From Mastigocoleus testarum BC008 (lineage in GTDB: Bacteria > Cyanobacteriota > Cyanobacteriia > Cyanobacteriales > Nostocaceae), in assembly GCF_001456025.1 (NCBI RefSeq), contig NZ_LMTZ01000110.1, forward strand, positions 1 to 64,000: a DNA stretch of 64,000 nucleotides, in the 5' to 3' direction. Of the stretch, positions 19,187 through 28,268 are shown in pieces. How positions within the stretch are numbered: position 1 is the stretch's first letter; the number at the start of each line of letters is the position of its first letter. The translations under genes and the position numbers were made by a program. The notes beneath the pieces were generated by a model. It was given only the letters and a program-made list of their open reading frames with translations. It had not been told where the DNA came from and ran no database searches.

Positions 19187-20740
19187 ATGATTCCCCGTCC
19201 ATCTACCGCTAAAGAACAATTGCATAACTCTCATAATCTCTCAGAATCGCAGCAAGTTACAGAAAATCCAAAAATTACAGAAGAGCAACAAATCATACAC
19301 CAACAAGAACGTCCCGATAAACCGGAAGAAGCTTGTGGTGTTTTTGGTATCTATGCACCAGAACAAGATGTAGCTAGGCTTACTTATTTTGGATTATATG
19401 CCCTACAACACCGGGGTCAGGAATCTGCTGGAATTGCAACCTTTGAATCTCAGAAAGTCCATTTACATAAGGATATGGGCTTAGTTTCCCAAGTTTTTAA
19501 TGAATCTATTTTAGATGAACTGCCTGGTAATATTGGCGTTGGTCACACTCGTTACTCAACTACTGGTTCGAGTCACAAAGCTAACGCCCAACCTGCTGTA
19601 GTTGAAACCCGTTTGGGTAAAATTGCTTTAGCGCATAACGGGAACTTAGTCAATACATTAGATTTGCGATCGCAATTACTGGAAGATAATCATAACCTAG
19701 TCACCACTACTGACTCAGAAATGATTGCTTTAGCGATCGCTCAAGAAATTAATAAAGATAAAAATTTAGATTGGTTAGAAGGAACGGTTCGAGCTTTAAA
19801 GCGATGTAAAGGGGCTTTTAGTTTAGTTATTGGAACTCCAGAAGGTGTAATGGGTACGCGGGATCCCAATGGGATTCGTCCTTTAGTAATTGGTACCTTA
19901 CCCGGAAATCCGGTGCGGTATGTTCTGGCTTCTGAAACTTGCGGTTTGGATATAATTGGGGCAGAATTTTTGCGAGATGTGCAACCAGGAGAGCTAGTTT
20001 GGATTACTGAGGAAGGTTTAGCTTCTTACCACTGGAACAAGCAAGAGCAACGTAAGTTATGCATTTTTGAAATGATTTACTTTGCCCGCCCTGATAGTAT
20101 GATGCACAATGAAACTTTGTATAGCTATCGATTGCGATTAGGAAAACAACTAGCTGCGGAGTCTGCTGTAGATGCAGATTTTGTCTTTGGCGTTCCAGAT
20201 TCTGGAATTCCTGCTGCAATTGGTTTTTCTGAAGCTAGCGGTATTCCCTACAGCGAAGGTTTAATTAAAAATCGTTATGTTGGGCGTACTTTTATTCAAC
20301 CGACCCAGAGTATGCGCGAATCTGGTATTCGAATGAAACTTAACCCTCTTAAGGATGTCCTTGACGGTAAACGGGTAGTAATTGTGGATGATTCCATTGT
20401 TCGGGGTACTACCAGTCGGAAATTAGTCAAAGCTTTGCGGGATGCAGGGGTGTCAGAAGTACATATGCGTATTTCTTCTCCACCTGTGACCCATCCTTGT
20501 TTTTATGGGATAGATACCGATACCCAGGATCAATTAATTGCTGCGACAAAATCGGTCGAAGAGATTAGCGAACAAATTGGGGTGGATAGTCTTGCTTATT
20601 TGAGTTGGGAAGGAATGCTCAAAGCAACTCAAGAAGATACTAACACTTTTTGCTCTGCTTGCTTTACTGGGGATTATCCGGTTCCTGTTCCTGATCGACT
20701 TAAAGCTTCTAAGTTGATGTTGGAAGAAACAGCGGTTTGA
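19187..20740 (+). CDS. purF: Amidophosphoribosyltransferase PurF
   Basis: A 517-aa enzyme for the first committed step of purine synthesis: PRPP plus glutamine to phosphoribosylamine. It has an N-terminal segment of 49 residues that must be removed to expose the nucleophile C50 (EEACGVFGIYAP), the glutaminase core (LQHRGQESAGIATF, GHTRYSTTG), and a PRPP-binding loop VVIVDDSIVRGTTSRK near 395-412. The cysteines expected for a Bacillus-type 4Fe-4S cluster are present (ETCGLD, HPCFYG, CSACFTGDYP). The propeptide is long and Gln/Glu-rich. With purL upstream and purB near 45 kb, three purine genes lie in this window. Confidence 0.98.
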   Translation: MIPRPSTAKEQLHNSHNLSESQQVTENPKITEEQQIIHQQERPDKPEEACGVFGIYAPEQDVARLTYFGLYALQHRGQESAGIATFESQKVHLHKDMGLVSQVFNESILDELPGNIGVGHTRYSTTGSSHKANAQPAVVETRLGKIALAHNGNLVNTLDLRSQLLEDNHNLVTTTDSEMIALAIAQEINKDKNLDWLEGTVRALKRCKGAFSLVIGTPEGVMGTRDPNGIRPLVIGTLPGNPVRYVLASETCGLDIIGAEFLRDVQPGELVWITEEGLASYHWNKQEQRKLCIFEMIYFARPDSMMHNETLYSYRLRLGKQLAAESAVDADFVFGVPDSGIPAAIGFSEASGIPYSEGLIKNRYVGRTFIQPTQSMRESGIRMKLNPLKDVLDGKRVVIVDDSIVRGTTSRKLVKALRDAGVSEVHMRISSPPVTHPCFYGIDTDTQDQLIAATKSVEEISEQIGVDSLAYLSWEGMLKATQEDTNTFCSACFTGDYPVPVPDRLKASKLMLEETAV

Positions 20741-21064
20741 GGATTGGTAACAGGTAATAGGTAATGGGTAATGGGTAATTGAGAATTATGATCAATCATT
20801 ACCCGGACTACTTTAATCAAAGTCCTCGCAATATAATTGAAACCGATCGAGACTTAGATACTATGAGAGTGTGTTAGGTGCATAAATTTGAGTTATTAAA
20901 AATAACTTTTAGGAGCACCGCAACGCACCTCTAAATTTTTAAAGGGAGCATCAGTTTGAGAGTCGAGTATTAGTATTATAGGGCTACGTAATTAGGTTAA
21001 GAAATTTATAAACGCTAAAACTATGAGTGCTAAAAATTTGACTTGCACGTAGTCCTATACTGCT
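20741..21064. other. Repeat-bearing spacer after purF
   Basis: Holds a tandem taggtaatgggtaa-type repeat at about 20746-20780, a copy of a gtgtgttaggtgc ... aacgcacc inverted repeat at about 20872-20933, and a second inverted-repeat element at 20976-21059. No gene was seen. Confidence 0.6.
20976..21059. repeat. Inverted-repeat element, possible miniature transposon relic
   Basis: The left end tatagggctacgtaa and the right end ttgcacgtagtcctata are imperfect inverted copies flanking about 50 bases of AT-rich DNA. Confidence 0.45.
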
Positions 21065-21892
21065 CTATACAAAAATCTCTGTTTTTGCTCCAACTAGAGA
21101 ATCAACATATTCAAATAAAGACTCCATAAAATTGAAAGTGTCATCACAACCCTTGATAAATCCTTGATATAGCTTTTGCAAATCCGATTCACTATGGACT
21201 ATCTTTTCGATTGTTTCTACTGCATGGTTAGCATGTTCCTCCTCACCAGTAGAGTCCAAGTGAATATCAAACCAAATCGTATTTTCTAATTGCTCTGAGA
21301 AAAGAGAAGAACAACTTTCTTGGATTAGGTCGATTTCATATGCACCTTCGACTTCAATCGCTAAAGAGTATCCCAAAGCGAAATAAATATCGCTTGTAAA
21401 ACCCTTCAACATATCGTTAATAAATTTCTCCCCTACCTTGGGAAATTGGTTTACTTCCAAATCGCAATCTTCTATAAATTCTTTGAGCAAGTCAGAATGC
21501 AAACGAGGATGAGTTTCTTCCAACAGCATATTTTTGATATAACTACGCCAGTCGTTGTTATCGTATGCATTTAGTGACTGACGCATTGCTAAAAATAGAC
21601 CACAAGATGAAGCGTGGTAGTAATCATTGAAAAATGCTTGAAATCCTTCTTTTGTGAGTTTTCCACTGAGCAAAGACGCATACATTCGATTTGCGATCAC
21701 TGGATGTTCACAAACTTCAAAACGATGTATTCGATCTAAAAAATCTAGAGAAGCTACCCTGCGCTTTGATTTAATTCGACGACTGAGGATAGATTCCATT
21801 TTTTCAGTTAATAACAGGTTATTAATTGGCAAAATTTCACTATGTCGATCGCCGGATCTGGATTTCAAATCATTCATGAATCTTAATTTCAT
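21065..21892 (-). CDS. Heme-oxygenase-like diiron (DUF3865/TenA-fold) protein
   Basis: A 275-aa all-helical protein. Acidic and His motifs in successive helices (EETHPRLH, EVEGAYEIDL, FDIHLDSTGEEEHANHAVE) match the heme-oxygenase-like diiron oxidase/oxygenase group, which includes the cyanobacterial DUF3865 proteins and chlamydial CADD. Relatives carry out metal-dependent oxidations such as p-aminobenzoate formation or amino-acid fragmentation. The start could be internal (M31, MESILSRRIKSK) because the first 30 residues are unlike the core. No biosynthetic neighbour is present, so the substrate is unknown. Confidence 0.7.
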   Translation of the reverse strand: MKLRFMNDLKSRSGDRHSEILPINNLLLTEKMESILSRRIKSKRRVASLDFLDRIHRFEVCEHPVIANRMYASLLSGKLTKEGFQAFFNDYYHASSCGLFLAMRQSLNAYDNNDWRSYIKNMLLEETHPRLHSDLLKEFIEDCDLEVNQFPKVGEKFINDMLKGFTSDIYFALGYSLAIEVEGAYEIDLIQESCSSLFSEQLENTIWFDIHLDSTGEEEHANHAVETIEKIVHSESDLQKLYQGFIKGCDDTFNFMESLFEYVDSLVGAKTEIFV

Positions 21893-22750
21893 TATTCTCT
21901 ACACGCAAAATTTTGTCCCTCAACAGTTATTAACCTGTTGAGATAAGAATTGATATGTGACATAAATGCCTTGTGGGGTATAAAAAGTAAGAAGCTTTAG
22001 TTATCTGACCTTTATAGACCTAGCGCCAGAACATTAAGAAAAACAAAAATCTTGCACAACAAAATTATTGTAATACATCTACAAGATGGATAACAACATC
22101 ATTAGATTTTTCTTACTAATGATAAATATTATGTCTGTCTGTAAATGGATTATTAATTATTATTTATTAGTTGAAAATTTGTGATATGTAGTGTCCTTTA
22201 TACTTAAAAAAGCACAGATTAGAATAATATGTCAAAAATTAAGATTGAAATTTTCTTACTCGAGGGAGAGAAGCACAATTAGAGGATGTTTAAAAAGTCA
22301 TATTATTTACCTAATATATCTTGGTTTCCTTCAAATTCTCCGTTCACGCAGTGCGTACAATGGATTGGAGGACTTTTACCCCCTTTTTAAGGGTGTTGGG
22401 GGATATAAACAATGATTTTGGGCAATAAACGATACTTTCCAAACGTATCTTTTAAACCGATAGGAAGCTGACGACAAATAAATAGTATTCAAATCTTGTA
22501 TTGAATCGCATTTTGACGTTTTAGTAATGATCTAACGTATCAAAAAAAATTAAAATTTGAAAAAATAAGAATTTAAAATCTCAGCCCGGAATTACATCAC
22601 TATTATTTGTAATCAATATTGGCATAGAAATTTACATAAAATTTAAATGTATAAGGTGTCGCTCTAACTTGGTAATTTATACCCCCATAGAGCAATATGC
22701 TGTAAACATATACTGATTCATAATTTGACTTGAAGTTTAGGTAATGAGTT
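21893..22750. other. Long AT-rich spacer with a degenerate repeat element
   Basis: No gene could be supported in these 858 bases. A short plus-strand reading frame at 22191-22415 overlaps a repeat element at 22281-22452 and is not accepted. The rest is AT-rich and shows no hairpin or conserved box. Confidence 0.55.
22281..22452. mobile_element. Degenerate miniature inverted-repeat element
   Basis: The left end agaggatgtttaaaaagt and right end actttccaaacgtatctttt are imperfect inverted repeats. The interior holds the string acccccttttt ... ggtgttgggggat, which recurs between genes in many filamentous cyanobacteria. No transposase is encoded. Classification rests on the ends. Confidence 0.45.
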
Positions 22751-24724
22751 ATGTTGGAAACATCTACATCTTCTCCAGTTGCCAAAATCTCTAAAGAAGA
22801 ACGTACCTATTTCAAGCGTTTGGTAGATTATTCTCATGTAGATGCTTTACCGGAGATTTGGTCTTTAGCAGTCAAGAAATTTGGCGATAATGTTGCTTTA
22901 CATGCTCCCCATATAGATTCGGGAGTGACTTTCACTTATGCTGAATTATTTGAGAAAATTCAGTCATTTGCTAGCGGTTTACAGGGTTTAGGAGTCAAAG
23001 CAGGGGACTGCGTTTCTTTGATAGCAGATAATAGTCCCCGTTGGCTAATAGCAGATCAAGGGATAATGACAGCTGGAGCAGTTAATGCTGTACGCAGTTG
23101 TCAAGCAGACCGAGAAGAATTACTCTACATTCTTGGGAATAGTGAAAGTACAGGGTTGATAGTAGAAGACGTCAAGACTTTTGAAAAACTGTACGAAGGT
23201 CTGACAGATTTACCTATAGACAAGGTAATTTTACTTTCAGATGAAACCCCTCCTGCGAACGATAATGTAAGAGTATTAAACTTTACTCAGTTGCTCGAAC
23301 TTGGTGCGAAGACAAAACTACAACCAGTCAAAAAAAAGTACGAAGATTTAGCAACCTTAATGTATACTTCTGGAACTACGGGTAAACCTAAGGGAGTAAT
23401 GCTTTCCCATGGTAATTTACTCCATCAAGTCAGAAATTTGGGAGTAGTAGTTCAGCCAGAAGTTGGAGATACCATCTTAAGTATTCTTCCTACTTGGCAC
23501 GTTTACGAGCGTAGTGCAGAATATTTCTTACTTTCTCAAGGTTGTAAGCAAGTTTATACAAATTTGCGTTCGATCAAGAAAGATTTGAAAGAATTTAAGC
23601 CCCATTACGTTGTTTGCGTACCCCGTTTATTAGAATCAATTTACGAAGGAGTACAAAAACAATTTCGCGAACAACCAGCTGAAAAGCAAGGTTCGATTAG
23701 TAAGTTTTTGAATATTAGCGAGAAATATATCCAAGCACAGCGAATTACTCAGCAATTAAGCTTAGATCATCTCAACAGTTCATTTTCCCAGCGTTTAACA
23801 GCCATTGGACAAGCATCTGCGCTTTATCCCATGCACGTTTTAGCAGGACAGCTTATTTATAAAAAAGTTCGGGAAGCCACTGGGGGAAGAATCAAGCAAA
23901 TGATTAGTGGTGGTGGTGCACTTCCCAAACATATCGATAATTTTTTTGAAATTATTGGTGTAGAAATTTTAGTTGGTTATGGTTTAACAGAAACTTCTCC
24001 TGTAACCCACGCGCGACGTCACAGGACTAATTTACGTGGCTCCTCAGGAAAGCCCATACCGGGGACAGAAACTAAAATCGTAGACCCCGAAACCCGCCAA
24101 GCTTTACCAATAGGAAAACAGGGTTTAGTATTATTGCGGGGTCCCCAAATCATGCAAGGCTATTATCAAAATCCTGAAGCAACAGCAAAAGCAATTGATA
24201 CTGAAGGATGGTTTAATAGTGGCGATCTCGGTTGGGTAACCTCCTATCAAGACTTAGTTTTGACTGGAAGGGCAAAAGATACAATTGTATTAACCAACGG
24301 AGAAAATATCGAACCCCAACCAATTGAAGATGCTTGTCTGCGATCGCCATATATTGACCAAATAATGCTTGTGGGACAAGATAAAAAATTTATTGGTGCT
24401 TTAATTGTCCCAAATCTAGAAACACTGGAGCAATGGGCAAAAAATCAAGATTTAGAACTATGTTTACCAGAAGACAATGTTACGGAGGAAAGCAGTCAGA
24501 AAATTAACCTGGAGGGTAGAATGATCCAGGATTTATTCAGGGAAGAACTGAATCGGGAAGTGCGGAATCGTCCCGGTTATCGAGGCGACGATCGCATTGT
24601 ACGATTCAAACTAATCTTAGAGCCATTTTCCAAAGAAAATGGCATGATGACACAAACACTGAAAATTCGACGACATGTTGTGGTAGAACATTATCACGAT
24701 ACGATTGAGCAGATGTTTGCCTGA
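22751..24724 (+). CDS. aas: Long-chain acyl-ACP/acyl-CoA synthetase
   Basis: A 657-aa AMP-forming ligase of the ANL superfamily. Motifs: YTSGTTGKPKGVMLSHG near residue 204, SGGGALPKH, GYGLTETSPV, and the C-terminal hinge region TGRAKDTIVLTNGENIEP. It activates fatty acids as acyl-AMP. In cyanobacteria the single such enzyme usually loads them onto acyl carrier protein to recycle free fatty acids at membranes, hence the symbol. Length and order of motifs fit the long-chain type (GRAKDTIVL rather than a short-chain signature). The start ATG at 22751 is followed 20 bases after the stop by a YlqD-like gene, suggesting one transcript. Confidence 0.9.
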   Translation: MLETSTSSPVAKISKEERTYFKRLVDYSHVDALPEIWSLAVKKFGDNVALHAPHIDSGVTFTYAELFEKIQSFASGLQGLGVKAGDCVSLIADNSPRWLIADQGIMTAGAVNAVRSCQADREELLYILGNSESTGLIVEDVKTFEKLYEGLTDLPIDKVILLSDETPPANDNVRVLNFTQLLELGAKTKLQPVKKKYEDLATLMYTSGTTGKPKGVMLSHGNLLHQVRNLGVVVQPEVGDTILSILPTWHVYERSAEYFLLSQGCKQVYTNLRSIKKDLKEFKPHYVVCVPRLLESIYEGVQKQFREQPAEKQGSISKFLNISEKYIQAQRITQQLSLDHLNSSFSQRLTAIGQASALYPMHVLAGQLIYKKVREATGGRIKQMISGGGALPKHIDNFFEIIGVEILVGYGLTETSPVTHARRHRTNLRGSSGKPIPGTETKIVDPETRQALPIGKQGLVLLRGPQIMQGYYQNPEATAKAIDTEGWFNSGDLGWVTSYQDLVLTGRAKDTIVLTNGENIEPQPIEDACLRSPYIDQIMLVGQDKKFIGALIVPNLETLEQWAKNQDLELCLPEDNVTEESSQKINLEGRMIQDLFREELNREVRNRPGYRGDDRIVRFKLILEPFSKENGMMTQTLKIRRHVVVEHYHDTIEQMFA

Positions 24725-24766
24725 TAATATCTCTGAACAACCTAATTGAGTGAACGCGAAACTTTT

Positions 24767-25219
24767 ATGGACGTCTCCAAATCTCAGCAACTAATTCTCA
24801 AACGCATTGTTAACGTCAAAGCAATTGTTACTCCTTTATGGAAAGAAGAAGTACAACAGCAATTGCAAACTCAGATTACCCAAACTGACCAGCAGTTAGA
24901 GCAGCTTGACGTCCAAGGACAACGAGCGATCGCCGAAGTCCAAAAGCAGAGTCTGCAACCACCCGGACCCCAAACAGCACAACAGATTGAAAATATTCAA
25001 ACACAAGTAAATCAAAAGAAAAGTGAATTACTAGAACAGAAAAACCAAAGTTTACAAAATCTCCAGCAAGTACAATTGCTAGAGTTAGATCAAGAAGTTA
25101 ACCAATTTCAGTTAGAAGGTTTTTACAGGGTCGAGAAGGGCGATAACCTGATTAGCAAAATGCAGGTAGAAATCGTTTTACGTGATGGTATTGTCGAAGA
25201 AATTCGTGGCGATATCTAA
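24767..25219 (+). CDS. YlqD-like coiled-coil protein
   Basis: A 150-aa protein using the ATG at 24767 (MDVSKSQQLIL); an in-frame TTG at 24746 would add seven residues without a clear ribosome-binding site. Residues about 30-110 are a Gln/Glu-rich coiled coil, and the C-terminal 40 residues form a small beta domain (FYRVEKGDNLISKMQVEI, LRDGIVEEIRGDI), the layout of the YlqD family of unknown function. It follows the acyl-ACP synthetase gene closely on the same strand. A terminator-like hairpin lies about 90 bases downstream. Confidence 0.75.
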   Translation: MDVSKSQQLILKRIVNVKAIVTPLWKEEVQQQLQTQITQTDQQLEQLDVQGQRAIAEVQKQSLQPPGPQTAQQIENIQTQVNQKKSELLEQKNQSLQNLQQVQLLELDQEVNQFQLEGFYRVEKGDNLISKMQVEIVLRDGIVEEIRGDI

Positions 25220-25306
25220 TTTCAAATCACTTTCGAATATCGTTTTTTTTAATTGACAGTTTAGATGGAAAATTAAAATTTTTCTGTTTGCTGTCGAATA
25301 GTAGTA

Positions 25307-25338
25307 GAGACGTCCTTTCCGGGCGTCTCTTCGTTATT
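25307..25338 (+). terminator. Hairpin downstream of the YlqD-like gene
   Basis: The arms gagacgtcc and gggcgtctc form a 9-bp stem with one G-U pair and a 5-base loop, followed by a T-rich stretch. The same arms occur widely as repeats in cyanobacteria, so a repeat origin is possible. Confidence 0.55.
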
Positions 25339-25562
25339 TAATTTACTTTCCAGATGTCTTTTATCTTTTTGATCTGCGTTCTTAAAGGTTTATGATTAAA
25401 AACTAACACTGTCAGAATATTACAAGAAGTAAAATTATCTTCACTTAGTCAATTCGCTCTTAACAAAATCATCAATACAAGAATAAGTTGAACGTGTAGC
25501 TCGCCCAACTTATTTTTAAATAATTCCTTAACCGGTTTGAACTTTTTGCGAGTATTTAATTC
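25339..25562. other. Spacer between convergent genes
   Basis: Together with the hairpin, this fills the 343-base gap between the YlqD-like gene and the convergent peptidoglycan-binding gene. Nothing else is recognisable. Confidence 0.5.
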
Positions 25563-25856
25563 TTAATAGGTATAACGGAAAATAGCATCCCCTAAAGCTT
25601 TCCATGTCTGAGGACCAACTTTTCCATCTACTGTTATATTAGGAGCAGGCGCAGGAAAAGTTATATTATAGTTATTTTGAAACTCACTTACGATATCTGC
25701 TGTTTGACTATCATATTGAGCATCAAAGTCTATTAAACTACTAACAAGCTTGGGTTTGCCAGGTGTTTGACCAAACCAAAAAAGTGAAGATAATAATTGT
25801 TCGAGAAAACGAACATCGTCTCCATTATCCCCGTTTTTTAAATTAGGTAATGTCAT
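25563..25856 (-). CDS. Stand-alone peptidoglycan-binding domain protein
   Basis: A 97-aa protein that is essentially one PG_binding_1 domain: LKNGDNGDDVRFLEQLL at the start, a middle stretch with YDSQTADIVSEFQNNYNI, and the typical DGKVGPQTWKAL end. There is no signal peptide or catalytic domain, so it may be exported by other means or act inside the cell. A GAGA ribosome-binding site precedes the ATG at 25856. Such single-domain proteins are common in cyanobacteria and their role is not known. Confidence 0.75.
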   Translation of the reverse strand: MTLPNLKNGDNGDDVRFLEQLLSSLFWFGQTPGKPKLVSSLIDFDAQYDSQTADIVSEFQNNYNITFPAPAPNITVDGKVGPQTWKALGDAIFRYTY

Positions 25857-26063
25857 GGTAATCTCTCTTGTTTTATTAACTTATTAGGTAGTGAAATGCT
25901 TTGCACTTACTATCCTGAACTGTAGAGATATAATAGTCACTAGTTTGAACTTATGCAGTTTTATTTTTTTAGGATAAAATTGGCTATAGATGTAAAATCA
26001 TAAATAATTTTAAAAATATAAATAATTTGGGGAATTATAGTCTTTGATTCAGGATAATAATAA

Positions 26064-26408
26064 ATGCCTAAAATAAACGCTCAAGGAAAAACTTTTACAT
26101 GCGATCGCGATCGTAATCTACGTAAAGTCTTACTAGAAAATGATATTGAACTTTACAACGGTAAATCGAAAATTATTAACTGTATGGGTATTGGTAGCTG
26201 TGGTACTTGTGCGGTTGTAGTGGAAGGGTTAACCTCTGAAAAAAACTGGAAGGAAAAAGCAAGATTGGGACTTCCTCCCCATTCTTCTAGTAGCGATCGC
26301 CGTTTAGCTTGTCAAATTAAGGTTACTGAAGATATCCGCGTGACCAAATATGATGGCTTTTGGGGACAAGGTTCCGAAGTTGTGTGGACAGCAGAAAGTG
26401 ATATTTAA
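26064..26408 (+). CDS. 2Fe-2S ferredoxin
   Basis: A 114-aa plant-type 2Fe-2S ferredoxin fold protein carrying electrons in the cytosol. Cluster ligands are C40, C46, C49 and C83 (CMGIGSCGTC ... LACQ). The first spacing is C-x5-C rather than the C-x4-C of photosynthetic PetF, as in adrenodoxin-like and some specialised cyanobacterial ferredoxins. It also has an unusual basic and Ser-rich insertion before the last Cys. It stands alone, 70 bases before the Uma2 gene. Partner enzymes cannot be inferred. Confidence 0.85.
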   Translation: MPKINAQGKTFTCDRDRNLRKVLLENDIELYNGKSKIINCMGIGSCGTCAVVVEGLTSEKNWKEKARLGLPPHSSSSDRRLACQIKVTEDIRVTKYDGFWGQGSEVVWTAESDI

Positions 26409-26479
26409 GAATTCATAATCTCTAAGAATTCATAATCCGCTATAAATGGATTTATAAAGAGCTTTAGGGAAAAACTATT

Positions 26480-27088
26480 ATGATTGCTAGCGCGTCCCTA
26501 CCATTTATGTCTCCCCAAGAATATCTGGAATGGGAAGAACAGCAACTTACAAAATATGAGTATGTCAATGGCGAAGTTTTCGCTATGACAGGAGGAACTC
26601 TTGCTCATAATTCCATTGCTCTAAATTTAGCATCTGCACTAAAAAACTATTTACGAGGTAAAGGCTGTAAAGTATTTATGGCGGATGCCAAACTTGGAAT
26701 ATCAGAGATTGGTCCTTACCATTATCCTGATGTAATGGTAACCTGTGACCGACGCGACCAAAGCGCCCGCAAAATAGTACAATTTCCCTGCTTGATTGTA
26801 GAGGTCTTATCTCCTGGAACTGAAGCTTATGACCGTGGGAGTAAATTTGCTCATTATCGCCGGATAGAAACTCTCAAAGAATATATTCTCATTGATGCAG
26901 AGAAAATGAGTGTAGAGTGTTACCGCATTAATGAACGTGGAAAATGGGAATTGACTCCCTACATCATTGACGAAACTACCTCAGAAGTAAAAGATATAGA
27001 AGTAGAATTTGATAGTGTTAACTTTCGCTGTCAATTATCTTTAATTTACGAGGATGTGATATTCAAAAGCGAAAATCAGATTCTATAG
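26480..27088 (+). CDS. Uma2-family (DUF820) putative endonuclease
   Basis: A 202-aa member of the Uma2 family, greatly expanded in cyanobacteria. Typical strings are MSPQEYLEWEEQQ, the YEYVNGEVFAMTGGT strand, the catalytic-like YHYPDVMVTC, LIVEVLSPGTEAYDRG and FAHYRRIETLKEYILID. The fold is PD-(D/E)XK with Asp of YPDV and the E-x-L of VEVLSP as metal ligands. Biological roles are unclear; many copies behave as mobile or selfish genes. The gene is complete, with an ATG start. Confidence 0.9.
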   Translation: MIASASLPFMSPQEYLEWEEQQLTKYEYVNGEVFAMTGGTLAHNSIALNLASALKNYLRGKGCKVFMADAKLGISEIGPYHYPDVMVTCDRRDQSARKIVQFPCLIVEVLSPGTEAYDRGSKFAHYRRIETLKEYILIDAEKMSVECYRINERGKWELTPYIIDETTSEVKDIEVEFDSVNFRCQLSLIYEDVIFKSENQIL

Positions 27089-27104
27089 TTGAAAAGCTTG
27101 TTTA

Positions 27105-27521
27105 CTACTCATCATCAATCTTTCTCCGATTAGATTTAATCTGACTTCGCTTAGTTTTGGAATCAAGGCGTTTTTGTTGAGAACTTGTTGTTGGTTTAGT
27201 AGGTTTACGCTTTTTCTTAACTACCATTGCACTCTTTATCAATTCTTTTAATCTAGAAAGTGCATCTTCTCGATTTTTTAGCTGACTTCTATATTCTTGA
27301 GCTTTAATTACAATAATTCCATCTTGGGTAATACGTTTATCATTCAACTTTAAAAGCTTCTCTTTATAATCATCGGGTAGTGACGAAGCTTGAATGTCAA
27401 AACGTAAATGAATCGCAGTAGCAACCTTATTCACATTTTGACCACCCGCACCTTGGGAGCGAATTGCACTAATTTCAATTTCGTTGTCCGGAATAATAAC
27501 TTTGTTAGAAATTTGCAGCAT
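27105..27521 (-). CDS. arfB: Alternative ribosome-rescue factor ArfB (peptidyl-tRNA hydrolase)
   Basis: A 138-aa class-I release-factor-like protein with the catalytic GGQ motif at residues 26-28 (SQGAGGQNVNKVATAI) and a lysine/arginine-rich C-terminal tail (VVKKKRKPTKP and onward) that in ArfB enters the mRNA channel of stalled ribosomes. It lacks the codon-recognition domain of RF1 and RF2. The length matches Escherichia coli ArfB. It is convergent with the Uma2 gene. Confidence 0.93.
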   Translation of the reverse strand: MLQISNKVIIPDNEIEISAIRSQGAGGQNVNKVATAIHLRFDIQASSLPDDYKEKLLKLNDKRITQDGIIVIKAQEYRSQLKNREDALSRLKELIKSAMVVKKKRKPTKPTTSSQQKRLDSKTKRSQIKSNRRKIDDE

Positions 27522-27824
27522 AATTTGTATATAAGATTTTGGAATATAGGATTTTGGGATATAAGATTTTGAGATATAAGATTTTTTTGATGGCTAATCT
27601 GGAGAAAATTTCCAAACTAATCCTGTTTCAAGCAGTAATACGTGCCTAAAATATTCTCGAAATAACAATAGCTAACAATTATTGTAGTACGTTGCAGATT
27701 ATTATTGTAGTACATTTAACAACAAATCCTGATTTGCTTTTCCCATCTCATATTGAAAACTGTAAACTTGCTAGCTATTAAACTTCGCTGCTGAAGTGAC
27801 TTCCATCGAAATGTGATTTGACAC

Positions 27825-28170
27825 AATCAATTATTTTGTCGCTTTTTCAATTGGATGCTTCAAAATTTCTCTGAGAAAATATCTCAAAGCATTACTGAAT
27901 CCTTGTTTTTCTCTTGGTTCTAAACAGTTAGTAATCTGGTGATATATAATGGTTTAGTGAGTTCCCAAGCTTCTAACAAACGATTGATTGGTTCGTAAGG
28001 TTTCCATTGCTTTAAGTATTCATTTCGTAAAGTTCTTAAACGTAAACTCTTGAAGGATGATAAAAAAGGGTTTTGATTTCCGCTAAAAAGTAGTTCAAAT
28101 AAATCAAAAATAAGATTCCCATGTGGGTTTAACTAATCGAGCGATCGCCTGCTTGAAAAATGACGATATT
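27825..28170 (-). pseudogene. Frameshifted relic of an unidentified gene
   Basis: Reading the minus strand gives three joined open stretches in different frames: FFKQAIARLVKPTWES, then a longer stretch from LIFDLFELLFSGNQNP to NRLLEAWELTKPL, then ITNCLEPREKQGFSNALRYF ending IEKATK-stop. The amino-acid composition is coding-like in each, and the breaks need two one-base frameshifts. The family was not recognised with confidence. It is a degenerated chromosomal gene, not an active one. Confidence 0.55.
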
Positions 28171-28195
28171 GTAAATGAAAGTGAGCTTTGACTCA

Positions 28196-28224
28196 TAGAA
28201 AAGACGTACCATACATAGTACGTC
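28196..28224 (-). terminator. Terminator-like hairpin after the DUF1499 gene
   Basis: On the minus strand gacgtac and gtacgtc form a 7-bp stem with an 8-base loop followed by TTTTCT, 45 bases after the stop codon. Confidence 0.55.
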
Positions 28225-28268
28225 TCTACATATACATTCACTACATCGCGAAAATTCAAACGTCAAAT

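Larger units (their letters stand above)
27522..28268. other. Spacer with direct repeats and a gene relic
   Basis: At 27533-27590 the unit atataagattttgg or a close variant repeats four times. A decayed minus-strand gene fills about 27825-28170 and a terminator-like hairpin lies at 28196-28224; both are listed separately. No intact gene was found. Confidence 0.6.

Noticed and set aside
22191..22415. Plus-strand reading frame of 74 codons
   Set aside because: It overlaps a degenerate inverted-repeat element whose interior is a common intergenic repeat; no ribosome-binding site and no protein-like composition.
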